Source: CAYFIW01 sp964343265
Lineage (GTDB): Bacteria; Chloroflexota; Dehalococcoidia; Lucifugimonadales; UBA826
Assembly: GCA_964343265.1 (NCBI GenBank)
Contig: CAYFIW010000012.1
Span: 1-40,071, forward strand
Direction of reading: 5' to 3'
Length of the DNA stretch: 40,071 bases
How positions within the stretch are numbered: the stretch's first letter is position 1; every line of letters begins with the position of its first letter. The notes beneath the pieces were generated by a model. That model searched no databases. It had not been told where the DNA came from and worked only from the letters and a program-made list of their open reading frames with translations. Made by a program: the position numbers and the translations under genes. This document shows positions 33,337 through 40,071 of the stretch, one piece after another.

Positions 33337-34236
33337 TTACCACCCTCTTGTAGCCATTTGTTCAGACTCTGGAAGCGTTCTTACGTCTATTCCTGGCATA
33401 GCTGAACCGAGTCCTTTGGACACTTCAGCAAGTATATCCGGGTCGTTGTAATGAGTGGTGGCTTTAACAATCGCGTTGGCCATAATATCAGGACTTTCTG
33501 ATTTGAAAATTCCTGATCCGACAAATACGCCGTCTACGCCTATTTGCATCATCAACGCTGCGTCTGATGGGGTCGATATTCCCCCGGCTGCAAAATTAAC
33601 TACGGGTAGGACTCCGTCATCATGAATTCCCTTTACTAATTCGAAAGGAGCCTTTAAGTCTCTAGCGGTAGCCATTAATTCATCTGATTCCATGCTTCGG
33701 ATGTGGTTTATTTGGCCTAGAACTTTCCTAGCATGACGGACAGCTTCTACGATGTTTCCTGAACCAGCCTCACCTTTGGTCCTTATCATAGCAGCACCTT
33801 CACCAATCCTTCTAAGAGCTTCACCTAGATCTCTCGCTCCACAAACAAAGGGAACTTTGAAATCATCTTTACTGATGTGGTTGTTTTCGTCAGCGGGTGT
33901 AAGAACCTCGGACTCATCTATGTAATCGACTCCGAGAGCTTGAAGAACTTGGGCTTCGACAAAATGGCCAATTCTAGCCTTAGCCATCACTGGTATAGTA
34001 ACGGCTTCAATTATTTCAGAGATCATTTGAGGATCTGACATTCTGGCTACGCCACCGGCTTTCCTTATATCAGATGGGACTCTCTCTAGCGCCATCACAG
34101 CTACAGCCCCAGCGTCTTCAGCTATTTTGGCCTGCTCAGGGGTAACCACGTCCATTATTACCCCGCCTTTTAGCATATGGGCCAAACCAGTTTTTACGGT
34201 CCACGTCCCTGTCTCTGATTTGATGTCTATTGCCAT
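33337..34236 (-). CDS. pdxS: Pyridoxal 5'-phosphate synthase subunit PdxS
   Basis: The synthase subunit that makes PLP from ribose 5-phosphate, glyceraldehyde 3-phosphate and ammonia. The 299-residue TIM barrel has MALERVPSDIRKAGG, the Schiff-base Lys86 in PVMAKARIGH and the second catalytic Lys154 in RTKGEAGSGN, with phosphate-binding NFAAGGI and FVGSGIF. The start is ATG 34236 with GGAGG 8 nt upstream. It leads a four-gene operon pdxS-pdxT-R3H/AAA-tmk with a promoter at 34285-34314. The upstream gap gene makes use of the same triose phosphate. Confidence 0.97.
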   Translation of the reverse strand: MAIDIKSETGTWTVKTGLAHMLKGGVIMDVVTPEQAKIAEDAGAVAVMALERVPSDIRKAGGVARMSDPQMISEIIEAVTIPVMAKARIGHFVEAQVLQALGVDYIDESEVLTPADENNHISKDDFKVPFVCGARDLGEALRRIGEGAAMIRTKGEAGSGNIVEAVRHARKVLGQINHIRSMESDELMATARDLKAPFELVKGIHDDGVLPVVNFAAGGISTPSDAALMMQIGVDGVFVGSGIFKSESPDIMANAIVKATTHYNDPDILAEVSKGLGSAMPGIDVRTLPESEQMATRGW

Positions 34237-34284
34237 TGAGTTCCTCCAATCTAAGCCACTTTAAGGTCTCTATCCAACATCTAA

Positions 34285-34314
34285 ATTATACTATTTGCGA
34301 TTGAGGCACATCAA
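34285..34314 (-). promoter_or_regulatory. Promoter of the pdxS-pdxT operon
   Basis: On the minus strand TTGATG (34314-34309), an 18-nt spacer and TATAAT (34290-34285) match the housekeeping consensus well. The leader is about 40 nt and ends in GGAGG. It separates this operon from the gap gene, which ends at 34368. Confidence 0.65.
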
Positions 34315-34367
34315 CGTACCTTAACATTTCAGTGGTCAATGCTCAGCCGCAAAGGCTCGTTATTTTC

Positions 34368-35390
34368 CTATGTTTCTTTATTTGAAATATGGTTGGCAAG
34401 GTCCAAAGTACGTAGGCTATAAGCCCACTCGTTGTCATACCAACCTACAACTTTTACCATGTTCCCATCTAGAGTTATCGTAGATAAACCGTCAATTATG
34501 CAGCTGTAGGGATTATGTTTGTAGTCAGAGCTGACAAGTGGTTCCATGGAGAAATCTAATATACCTTTTAGATGGGACTTAGACGCTTCTAAGTAGGCGT
34601 CATTAATTTCTGTGGTCGTTGCTTTTCTTTTGAGATTTGCTACTACGTCAGTTACCGAAACGGTGGATGTTGGTACCCTGAAGGCCATACCATGGACTCT
34701 TCCTTTAAGCTCGGGGATTACGGTACCTACTGCTTTTGCAGCCCCTGTTGTAGTTGGAATTATATTTGTAGCAGCAGCTCGTGCTCTTCTCATGTCTTTG
34801 TGACGTTTGTCTAATATCTGTTGATCATTTGTGTATGCGTGTATTGTAGTCATCATGGCATGTTCGATTCCGAAACTATCATGAAGAACTTTTACTAAAG
34901 GTGCGACACAGTTGGTTGTACACGAAGCATTAGATACGATTTGATCCTTTTGATGATTGTATTCACCGTCATTTACACCCATAACAACCGTCACGTCTTC
35001 TCCTTTCGCCGGCGCGGAAATGATTACTTTGCTTGCCCCTGAACTAAGGTGTTCTGAGGCTTTCTTTGCATTTGTAAATTTACCAGTGCATTCCAGAACA
35101 ATGTCGACCTTATGTTCACCCCATGGGATATTACGAGGTTCTTGGCTGGATAAACAAACTATGGGGTGTCCGTCTATGTACATGGAGTTAACCGATGATG
35201 AAACGTTTCCTTTATAAACGCCGTAAGTACTGTCATATTTGAACATGTGTGCATTATTTTCAGCATCAGCAAAACTGTTTATTGCTACTACTTCTAGGTT
35301 AGGGTAATGTTCTTCATGCGCAGCCCTTAGCACCAATCTGCCTATACGTCCAAATCCGTTGATTCCTATTCTCGTTTTCCCGTTGTTCAT
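34368..35390 (-). CDS. gap: Glyceraldehyde-3-phosphate dehydrogenase
   Basis: Oxidises glyceraldehyde 3-phosphate with phosphate and NAD(P) in glycolysis, or the reverse. The 340-residue protein has the NAD loop INGFGRIGR (10-18), catalytic Cys157 in SNASCTTNC and His184 in TIHAYTNDQ, and WYDNEWAYS near the end. After strand beta2 the sequence reads VAINSFADAENNA; the position that is Asp in NAD-specific enzymes (VAINDL) is Ser39, suggesting NADP use or dual specificity. The start is ATG 35390. It lies 37 bp after eno on the same strand, so the two glycolytic genes are co-transcribed. Confidence 0.96.
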   Translation of the reverse strand: MNNGKTRIGINGFGRIGRLVLRAAHEEHYPNLEVVAINSFADAENNAHMFKYDSTYGVYKGNVSSSVNSMYIDGHPIVCLSSQEPRNIPWGEHKVDIVLECTGKFTNAKKASEHLSSGASKVIISAPAKGEDVTVVMGVNDGEYNHQKDQIVSNASCTTNCVAPLVKVLHDSFGIEHAMMTTIHAYTNDQQILDKRHKDMRRARAAATNIIPTTTGAAKAVGTVIPELKGRVHGMAFRVPTSTVSVTDVVANLKRKATTTEINDAYLEASKSHLKGILDFSMEPLVSSDYKHNPYSCIIDGLSTITLDGNMVKVVGWYDNEWAYSLRTLDLANHISNKET

Positions 35391-35427
35391 TTATTTGTCG
35401 CTATGGTTCCTTCCGTTCGGTTAAATT

Positions 35428-36726
35428 TTATTTCGAGTTTAGATATTCTTTATATACTGACAATCCAGCGTATTTGGCCCTGTTGCCTAACTCTTCTTCA
35501 ATTCTTAGCAGCCTGTTGTACTTTGACGTTCTTTCGCCCCTAGATGGGGCTCCAGTTTTAATTTGTGATGTTCCGGTAGCAACGGCTAGATCAGCTATTG
35601 TCGTGTCTTCAGTTTCTCCTGATCTATGACTCATAACGGTTCCCCAGCCAGCTTTTTTAGCATCATAGATTGCGATTAGAGTCTCGCTTAACGTTCCGAT
35701 CTGGTTTGGTTTTACCAATACAGAATTTCCACATTCTTCTTTTATCGCTCTATTAATTCTTTCAGGATTAGTTGTAAGTAAATCATCTCCAACTATTTGT
35801 ACTTTGTTTCCTAACAATTTGGTCATTTTAGTCCAATCATTCCATTCATCTTCTGAAAGACCATCTTCTATGCTCAAAATGGGGTAATCTTTAATCCAGG
35901 AATGGTAAAGTTTGATAATCTCATCTGCATCTATTATTTTGTCTTCGCGCTCTAGATTGTATTTATGATTACTTGTATCAAATAATTCAGATGCGGCCAC
36001 ATCAAGGGCTATGAAAAATTGTTCCCCCATTGAATAGCCAGCTTTATCTACAGACTCCGTTATCAGGTCAAGGGCAGCTTGGTTGGAAGTGAGTTTAGGG
36101 GCAAATCCACCTTCGTCTCCGACAGAAGTATTAAGGTTTTTTGAGGTTAGGATCTGATGCAATGATTGATATACCTCGCATCCCGCACGGATAGATTCAG
36201 AAAAGGTTTCGAATCCTGCTGGGATGACCATGAATTCTTGTATGTCTGTTGAATCATTGGCATGTTTCCCACCGTTGATTATGTTCAGCATAGGTACAGG
36301 AAGTATAAAATCGTTTTCCATGTTCAAGCTTTCGTACAAAGGTAATGATGAGCTTTTGGCGTTTGCCTTAGCGTTTGCGAGAGAAATCGCTAAAATAGAA
36401 TTTGCGCCTAGGTTACTTTTTGTTGACGTTCCGTCAGTATCTATGAGTATTTGGTCTAAAGAATCTTGATCAGAAGCCTCTATCCCTATCAGGTGTGGAG
36501 ATATAGATAACTTGATGTTTTCAATCGCTTTTAGAACACCATTGCCGTTATATCTTTTAGGGTCTTTATCACGTAACTCCAATGCCTCAAATTTTCCGGT
36601 GCTGGCTCCTGATGGAACTGCAGCCCTGCCGACAGATCCGTCAGACAGTATTACATCGGCTTCAACTGTGGGGTTTCCTCGGGAGTCTATGATTTCGCGA
36701 GCTCTAATTTCAGAGATGGTTGCCAT
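35428..36726 (-). CDS. eno: Enolase
   Basis: Dehydrates 2-phosphoglycerate to phosphoenolpyruvate. The 432-residue protein has the N-terminal AREIIDSRGNPTVEADV, Mg-binding DVAASE, SIEDGL and GDDLLTTN, catalytic lysine in KPNQIGTLSET, and SHRSGETEDTTIADLA. The start is ATG 36726 with AAAGGGA 8 nt upstream. The frame stays open for 26 codons upstream to 36804, overlapping the LOG-like gene, but the family begins at MATI, so I reject the longer form. The gene order LOG-like-eno-gap on one strand suggests one transcript for lower glycolysis. Confidence 0.97.
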   Translation of the reverse strand: MATISEIRAREIIDSRGNPTVEADVILSDGSVGRAAVPSGASTGKFEALELRDKDPKRYNGNGVLKAIENIKLSISPHLIGIEASDQDSLDQILIDTDGTSTKSNLGANSILAISLANAKANAKSSSLPLYESLNMENDFILPVPMLNIINGGKHANDSTDIQEFMVIPAGFETFSESIRAGCEVYQSLHQILTSKNLNTSVGDEGGFAPKLTSNQAALDLITESVDKAGYSMGEQFFIALDVAASELFDTSNHKYNLEREDKIIDADEIIKLYHSWIKDYPILSIEDGLSEDEWNDWTKMTKLLGNKVQIVGDDLLTTNPERINRAIKEECGNSVLVKPNQIGTLSETLIAIYDAKKAGWGTVMSHRSGETEDTTIADLAVATGTSQIKTGAPSRGERTSKYNRLLRIEEELGNRAKYAGLSVYKEYLNSK

Positions 36727-36746
36727 TGTTCTTTCCCTTTGGCGTT

Positions 36747-37217
36747 TTAGCCGGTACTCGCGGCAGCAAGAGCTTTTTCCACGGCTTCTGTTTCGTTTTT
36801 GCAATGAGTTAACAATGGATCTTGTATTCCACTCTTAGAGATCTCCCAACTGTTAAGGGCAAATATTGGTTTGCCATCTGATAATGCATGTCCGATTTCA
36901 GATAATGTTCCATATGCACCGCCAATGGCAATCACAGCAAAACCGGTTCTTACAACGACAATGTTCCTTGCGTCCCCTAGTCCGGTACATATGGGGAAGT
37001 CTATCCACTGATTTGCTTCGTTTTTACTGAGGCCTGGCAGTATCCCGATTGTCGATCCTCCAGCAGATTTTGCTCCTTTACAGGCAGCCTCCATGACACC
37101 GTCAAGACCACCGCAAACTAAAGTTGCTCCTGATCTAGCAATGAGGGCACCCACTTTTTCGGCAATTGAATAATTATGATCTGTGGTCTTACTTTCACCA
37201 ATTACCGATATAAGCAA
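36747..37217 (-). CDS. LOG-like (TIGR00725-type) Rossmann protein
   Basis: A 156-residue Rossmann-fold protein of the SLOG superfamily. It shows CGGLDGVMEAACKGAKSAGG (nucleotide-binding loop), GDARNIVVVR and the GGAYGTLSE variant of the PGGxGTxxE motif of lysine decarboxylase-like/LOG proteins. LOG proteins release cytokinin-type bases from nucleotides, but most bacterial TIGR00725 members have no known substrate. It starts at TTG 37217 with AAGGTG about 8 nt upstream. It is 20 bp ahead of eno on the same strand and divergent from an SDR gene. Confidence 0.82.
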   Translation of the reverse strand: MLISVIGESKTTDHNYSIAEKVGALIARSGATLVCGGLDGVMEAACKGAKSAGGSTIGILPGLSKNEANQWIDFPICTGLGDARNIVVVRTGFAVIAIGGAYGTLSEIGHALSDGKPIFALNSWEISKSGIQDPLLTHCKNETEAVEKALAAASTG

Positions 37218-37335
37218 TTTACACCTTACACTTTTGCACTAGAAGTACTCCAGATTATATTATCGTACTCATACTTGTTTGATCCAGAAGTACTTTAATC
37301 AAACTTATCGGAAAAGTAATAGGATTAAGACTGAA

Positions 37336-38166
37336 TTGACCTCAATTTTTTTAACTGGTGCTTCTTCGGGAATAGGAAGAGCAATTGCATTGCGGCTGGC
37401 TAATAAAGGATTCAGAGTTTTTGCCGCTGGAAGGTCTGTTAAAAGATTGAGATCCTTAAAAGAAGAAGCAGAGAGTAATGGTTATACAATCACTCCTGTT
37501 AGATTGGATCTTGATGATCCAGATAGTCTGATGATGATACAGGAAGAATTTAGCGATCAAGAAATCAGGATCGATGTCCTAATTAATAACGCTGCTTTTG
37601 GGGTATGGGGTCCATTAGAAATGTTGAGTGATGAAAAACTGCGGTCTCAGTTTGAAACAAATCTTTTTGGTCTAATGTCCCTAACTAGGTTACTTCTACC
37701 AAGTATAAAGCTCTCTTCACATGGAAAAATAATTAACGTTAGTTCAGTGTTGGGTAGATTTGGAACCCCTTTTAATGGCGCCTATGTAGCTAGTAAATTC
37801 GCACTAGAGGGATTAAGTGAGTCTCTCAGAATCGAACTCTCCCCCTTCAATGTGAGTGTGACTGTTGTCGAACCAGGACTCTTTGATACGAATTTTAGCA
37901 AAAATCAGGTAGACGGTACCTTTCCTTCTGAATCTGCATCCCCATATGATGACTATATTAAAGGATATAGGGGTCGTAAGAATACATATAGTCGGCTAGG
38001 CAATCCAGATCAAGTTGCCAAAACTATTGAAAAAATAATCGACTCCAAACGCCCTAGATTCCGCTACGTTATAGGAAATGATGCGAGAATTGCACTAGTT
38101 TTGAAAAATATTATTCCGGAAAAATTATTCGCTTACCTTTTACGCAGGATAACCATGGGGAAATAG
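37336..38166 (+). CDS. Short-chain dehydrogenase/reductase (SDR)
   Basis: A classical SDR of 276 residues from TTG 37336. The frame is open from TTG 37279, which would add 19 residues that the family does not need; an AGGA lies about 12 nt before 37336. The NAD(P) motif TGASSGIGRA is at 6-15, followed by AAGRSVKRL (Arg suggests NADP), NNAAFG, the catalytic Ser in NVSSVLG and Tyr-x3-Lys in YVASKFALEG, and VEPGLFDT. Family members reduce or oxidise alcohols and ketones of sterol, lipid or sugar type; the substrate is unknown. It converges with mdh. Confidence 0.87.
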   Translation: MTSIFLTGASSGIGRAIALRLANKGFRVFAAGRSVKRLRSLKEEAESNGYTITPVRLDLDDPDSLMMIQEEFSDQEIRIDVLINNAAFGVWGPLEMLSDEKLRSQFETNLFGLMSLTRLLLPSIKLSSHGKIINVSSVLGRFGTPFNGAYVASKFALEGLSESLRIELSPFNVSVTVVEPGLFDTNFSKNQVDGTFPSESASPYDDYIKGYRGRKNTYSRLGNPDQVAKTIEKIIDSKRPRFRYVIGNDARIALVLKNIIPEKLFAYLLRRITMGK

Positions 38167-38201
38167 CCCGGAGATGAATATTCGCCAGGCTATAGGTCTG
38201 C

Positions 38202-39134
38202 CTATTTTGATTCTGCCATTATGTCTATCAATTCTTGTACAGCATCGGCTGATTCTTTAAGCGCCGATAGTTCTGAGTCACTCAGGTTAAGTTCAATTAT
38301 TTCTTCGACCCCTGCTGCTCCAAGTTTTACGGGTACTCCTACATATAAATCATTGATGCCATATTGCCCTTGTAGGTAGGCAGTGCAGGGGAGTATTTCC
38401 TTTTTGTCAAAAAGTATAGACTCCACCATTTGAACTATGGATGCAGATGGAGCATAGAAAGCACTTCCTGTTTTGAGGTGTCCTATTATTTCCGCACCGC
38501 CATCTCTTGCTCTTTGAACAATTTCTTCTAGTCTGTCTTTTTCTATTAAATCAGTAATAGGAGTACCTGCAACACTTGTAGTTCCAATAACTGGAACCAT
38601 AGTGTCGCCATGTCCCCCCAATACGTATGCGGAAACTGAGTTCACGGATACGTTTAACTCTTGGGCTAAGAATGTGCGATATCTGGCTGTATCCAATATC
38701 CCAGCCATACCAACAACTCTCTCTGAAGGGAATCCACTTATCTCTAATGAACGTTGAGCCATCGCATCCAATGGATTGGTAACTATTACATGAATACTAT
38801 CTGGCGAAAATTTTGAAGTTTCGGATATTACACTGCTTATGATGTTCATGTTGGTCAAAAGAAGATCATCTCTACTCATGCCAGGTTTTCGAGCGATGCC
38901 AGAAGTTACTACTACGACATCAGAATTAGCAGTCTCTTCGTATGTGTTTGTTCCTGTGATCTGAGAGTCAGACCCACTGATCGGCCCAGATTCTAGCATG
39001 TCCAACGCTTTCCCTTGCGGAAGACCCTCAACTATATCCACAAGAACAACATCTGCATATCCTTTGTCAAAAATTCTCTGAGCTGTTGTGGCACCTACGT
39101 TTCCAGCTCCAACTACGGTTACTTTCTTTCTCAT
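38202..39134 (-). CDS. mdh: Malate dehydrogenase (LDH-like type)
   Basis: A 310-residue NAD-dependent dehydrogenase of the LDH-like malate dehydrogenase group found in many bacteria and archaea. The NAD loop GAGNVGATT begins at residue 9, and Asp33 (VLVDIVEG) indicates NAD. Substrate residues are Arg82 and Arg88 (ARKPGMSRDDL) and Arg151, with catalytic His175 in LGGHGDTMVP. The residue after ARK (Pro-Gly-Met) fits malate rather than lactate enzymes. The start is ATG 39134 with GAGGGA 6 nt upstream. It is monocistronic, with a TATAAT-type promoter upstream, and converges with the SDR gene. Confidence 0.95.
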   Translation of the reverse strand: MRKKVTVVGAGNVGATTAQRIFDKGYADVVLVDIVEGLPQGKALDMLESGPISGSDSQITGTNTYEETANSDVVVVTSGIARKPGMSRDDLLLTNMNIISSVISETSKFSPDSIHVIVTNPLDAMAQRSLEISGFPSERVVGMAGILDTARYRTFLAQELNVSVNSVSAYVLGGHGDTMVPVIGTTSVAGTPITDLIEKDRLEEIVQRARDGGAEIIGHLKTGSAFYAPSASIVQMVESILFDKKEILPCTAYLQGQYGINDLYVGVPVKLGAAGVEEIIELNLSDSELSALKESADAVQELIDIMAESK

Positions 39135-39221
39135 ATTTCCCTCATTGTGACCGGTACTATAGTCAAATATACTCGGCTTGTTTATAGAATCTCCTATTAT
39201 AAATTGAAATCAACACTAAAA

Positions 39222-39249
39222 ATTATAGCTAACATCTGAACGGAAACAA
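39222..39249 (-). promoter_or_regulatory. Possible promoter of mdh
   Basis: On the minus strand TTGTTT (39249-39244), a 16-nt spacer and a perfect TATAAT (39227-39222). The leader would be about 80 nt. The -35 is weak. Between mdh and the next gene (39135-39406) I see nothing else of note. Confidence 0.4.
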
Positions 39250-39406
39250 ATAATATGAATATATTAGAAGGTCATTTCGCCATTTTTAGGCAGCCGCTAT
39301 TGATTAGACGTTGTTTTCAAACCAGTATTTGGGTAATGAACAAACAAATTTTGAAAAATCTTTTCTGATTATATTAGGCAGCAACAATAACTAAATTGAT
39401 TATTTA

Positions 39407-39604
39407 CTACTTTCTACCTGTCCACCCAGTATTATTTCTTGTATAAAACGGATTTTGGTTCCGTGCCAAGCCTAGTCGCCAGGGAGAAAGCAGTCTGCCG
39501 AGGCTCGGCGCCTCAACAGGTCCTTTTTTCTGAGGCACGTAGAGTTCAACGTCAAGGTCTGCTAACGCTGGGTAGCGGTTTTGTATTCTAAGTTTAGTTA
39601 TCAT
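39407..39604 (-). CDS. Small protein coupled to the carboxyltransferase subunit (candidate accessory subunit)
   Basis: A 65-residue protein that begins at ATG 39604 inside the carboxyltransferase stop (ATGA overlap), so it is translationally coupled to it. The N-terminal half (KLRIQNRYPALADLDVELYV) could form a beta-alpha unit; the C-terminal half is basic and Trp-rich (SPWRLGLARNQ, NNTGWTGRK). I recognise no family. Actinobacterial acyl-CoA carboxylases carry a small epsilon subunit in the same genomic position, of similar size and with a Trp/Arg C terminus, so an analogous role is possible but unproven. A 13-bp near-palindrome (GCCGAGGCTCGGC at 39497) lies inside. Confidence 0.6.
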   Translation of the reverse strand: MITKLRIQNRYPALADLDVELYVPQKKGPVEAPSLGRLLSPWRLGLARNQNPFYTRNNTGWTGRK

Positions 39605-40071
39605 AAAGGGATGCTTCCATGTTTCTTGGGAGGTAAGTTATCTCTTTTATTAGCGAGCATTTTCAAAGATCTAATTATTTTTTTTCTTGTTTCTGATGGC
39701 TCGATTATGTCGTCTATAAATCCCCTACTTGCAGCTGTATATGGGTTCATGAAACTTTTTTCGTATTCGCTAACAAGTTCTATTTTTGTCTTTTCGGGAT
39801 CTTTGGATTCCTTTATTTCAGATCTGTGTATGATGTTCACAGCTCCTTCTGCTCCCATGACTGCGACTTGCCCAGTAGGCCAAGAATAATTTATGTCGCC
39901 TCTTAAGTTTTTACTACTCATAGCTACATAGGCCCCGCCGTATGCCTTTCTCGTTATCACACTTATTTTTGGAACCGTGGCCTCTGCGTATGCGTATATG
40001 AGTTTAGCTCCGTGCCTAATAATCCCTCTGTATTCCTGTGCTGTTCCGGGCATAAAACCGGGAACATCAAC
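39601..40071 (-). CDS. Acyl-CoA (propionyl-/methylcrotonyl-CoA) carboxylase carboxyltransferase subunit, 3' part
   Basis: Only the last 156 residues are in the window; the frame continues beyond 40071. The visible part opens with VDVPGFMPGTAQEY and then RHGAKLIYAYAEATVPKISV, ITRKAYGGAY, SSKNLRGD and the C-terminal NPYTAASRGFIDDIIEPSETR, all typical of the biotin-dependent carboxyltransferase beta subunit (PccB/AccD-type) C-terminal half. It transfers CO2 from carboxybiotin to an acyl-CoA. GGAYVAM replaces the usual GGAYDVM at the oxyanion region. The acyl specificity is set mostly in this half but cannot be fixed here. The gene overlaps the small downstream ORF by four bases. Confidence 0.93.
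   Translation of the reverse strand, partial: VDVPGFMPGTAQEYRGIIRHGAKLIYAYAEATVPKISVITRKAYGGAYVAMSSKNLRGDINYSWPTGQVAVMGAEGAVNIIHRSEIKESKDPEKTKIELVSEYEKSFMNPYTAASRGFIDDIIEPSETRKKIIRSLKMLANKRDNLPPKKHGSIPL

Noticed and set aside
36727..36804. Longer eno start
   Set aside because: The added residues are Arg-rich and unlike any enolase; ATG 36726 has a good ribosome site.
38186..38206. Short hairpin ATAGG-TCTG-CCTAT between the SDR and mdh as a terminator
   Set aside because: Five-bp stem with weak T-run; too weak to claim.

Overview
The window reads as one piece of a low-GC (about 40%) bacterial chromosome, most likely from a marine Chloroflexota close to the SAR202/Dehalococcoidia group. The best taxonomic hint is the truncated membrane protein at 1-1597, which carries the signature of the 'YYY' (DUF2298) family known mainly from Chloroflexi and archaea. 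A sortase, an R3H/AAA ATPase of the Ycf45 type and an MshA-type glycosyltransferase fit that placement but do not prove it. A run of exactly 100 N (6693-6792) shows that the window is a draft scaffold. I saw no tRNA, rRNA, CRISPR array, insertion sequence or phage gene.

Layout: 1-6.5 kb holds the YYY membrane protein, a Ser-cisSer-Lys amidase, ftsY, a LysR regulator, a sortase and a small Cys-pair protein followed by a perfect 21-bp hairpin terminator. 6.5-10 kb has the assembly gap, a metal-dependent amidohydrolase, a medium-chain dehydrogenase and a D-2-hydroxyacid dehydrogenase. 10-19.1 kb is an ammonium-assimilation block on the minus strand: glnA (long GSI-beta form), a 23-bp hairpin terminator, a near-consensus promoter, then a second, shorter glnA (GSI-alpha form), gltB and gltD. 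Together these supply the GS-GOGAT cycle.

At 19.4-20.0 kb, divergent from glnA, lies the most interesting gene: a DsbA/FrnE-like thioredoxin-fold protein whose active-site Cys position is an in-frame TGA, followed 21 nt later by a hairpin with a GTGT loop. It has its own promoter, ribosome binding site and GTG start, and fits a selenoprotein with a bacterial SECIS element. TGA is a normal stop elsewhere in the window. 20-25.7 kb carries rnc, a thiamine-diphosphate enzyme, glyA, thrC and folE.

25.7-30.5 kb holds a CelD-like acetyltransferase, an MshA-like GT4 glycosyltransferase, an MshD-like tandem acetyltransferase, a PIG-L (MshB/BshB-like) deacetylase and a PHP-family phosphatase. This set resembles a low-molecular-weight thiol (mycothiol-like) pathway without its cysteine ligase, or alternatively a surface-glycan cluster. 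30.5-34.2 kb is an operon pdxS-pdxT-R3H/AAA ATPase-tmk. 34.4-37.2 kb is a LOG-like gene-eno-gap operon (lower glycolysis). 37.3-39.1 kb has an SDR and an LDH-like malate dehydrogenase. The window ends in the 3' part of an acyl-CoA carboxylase carboxyltransferase gene, translationally coupled to a 65-residue ORF. Most genes are metabolic housekeeping. The standout signals are the selenoprotein, the loss of the adenylylation tyrosine in the GSI-beta enzyme, and the Msh-like gene set.
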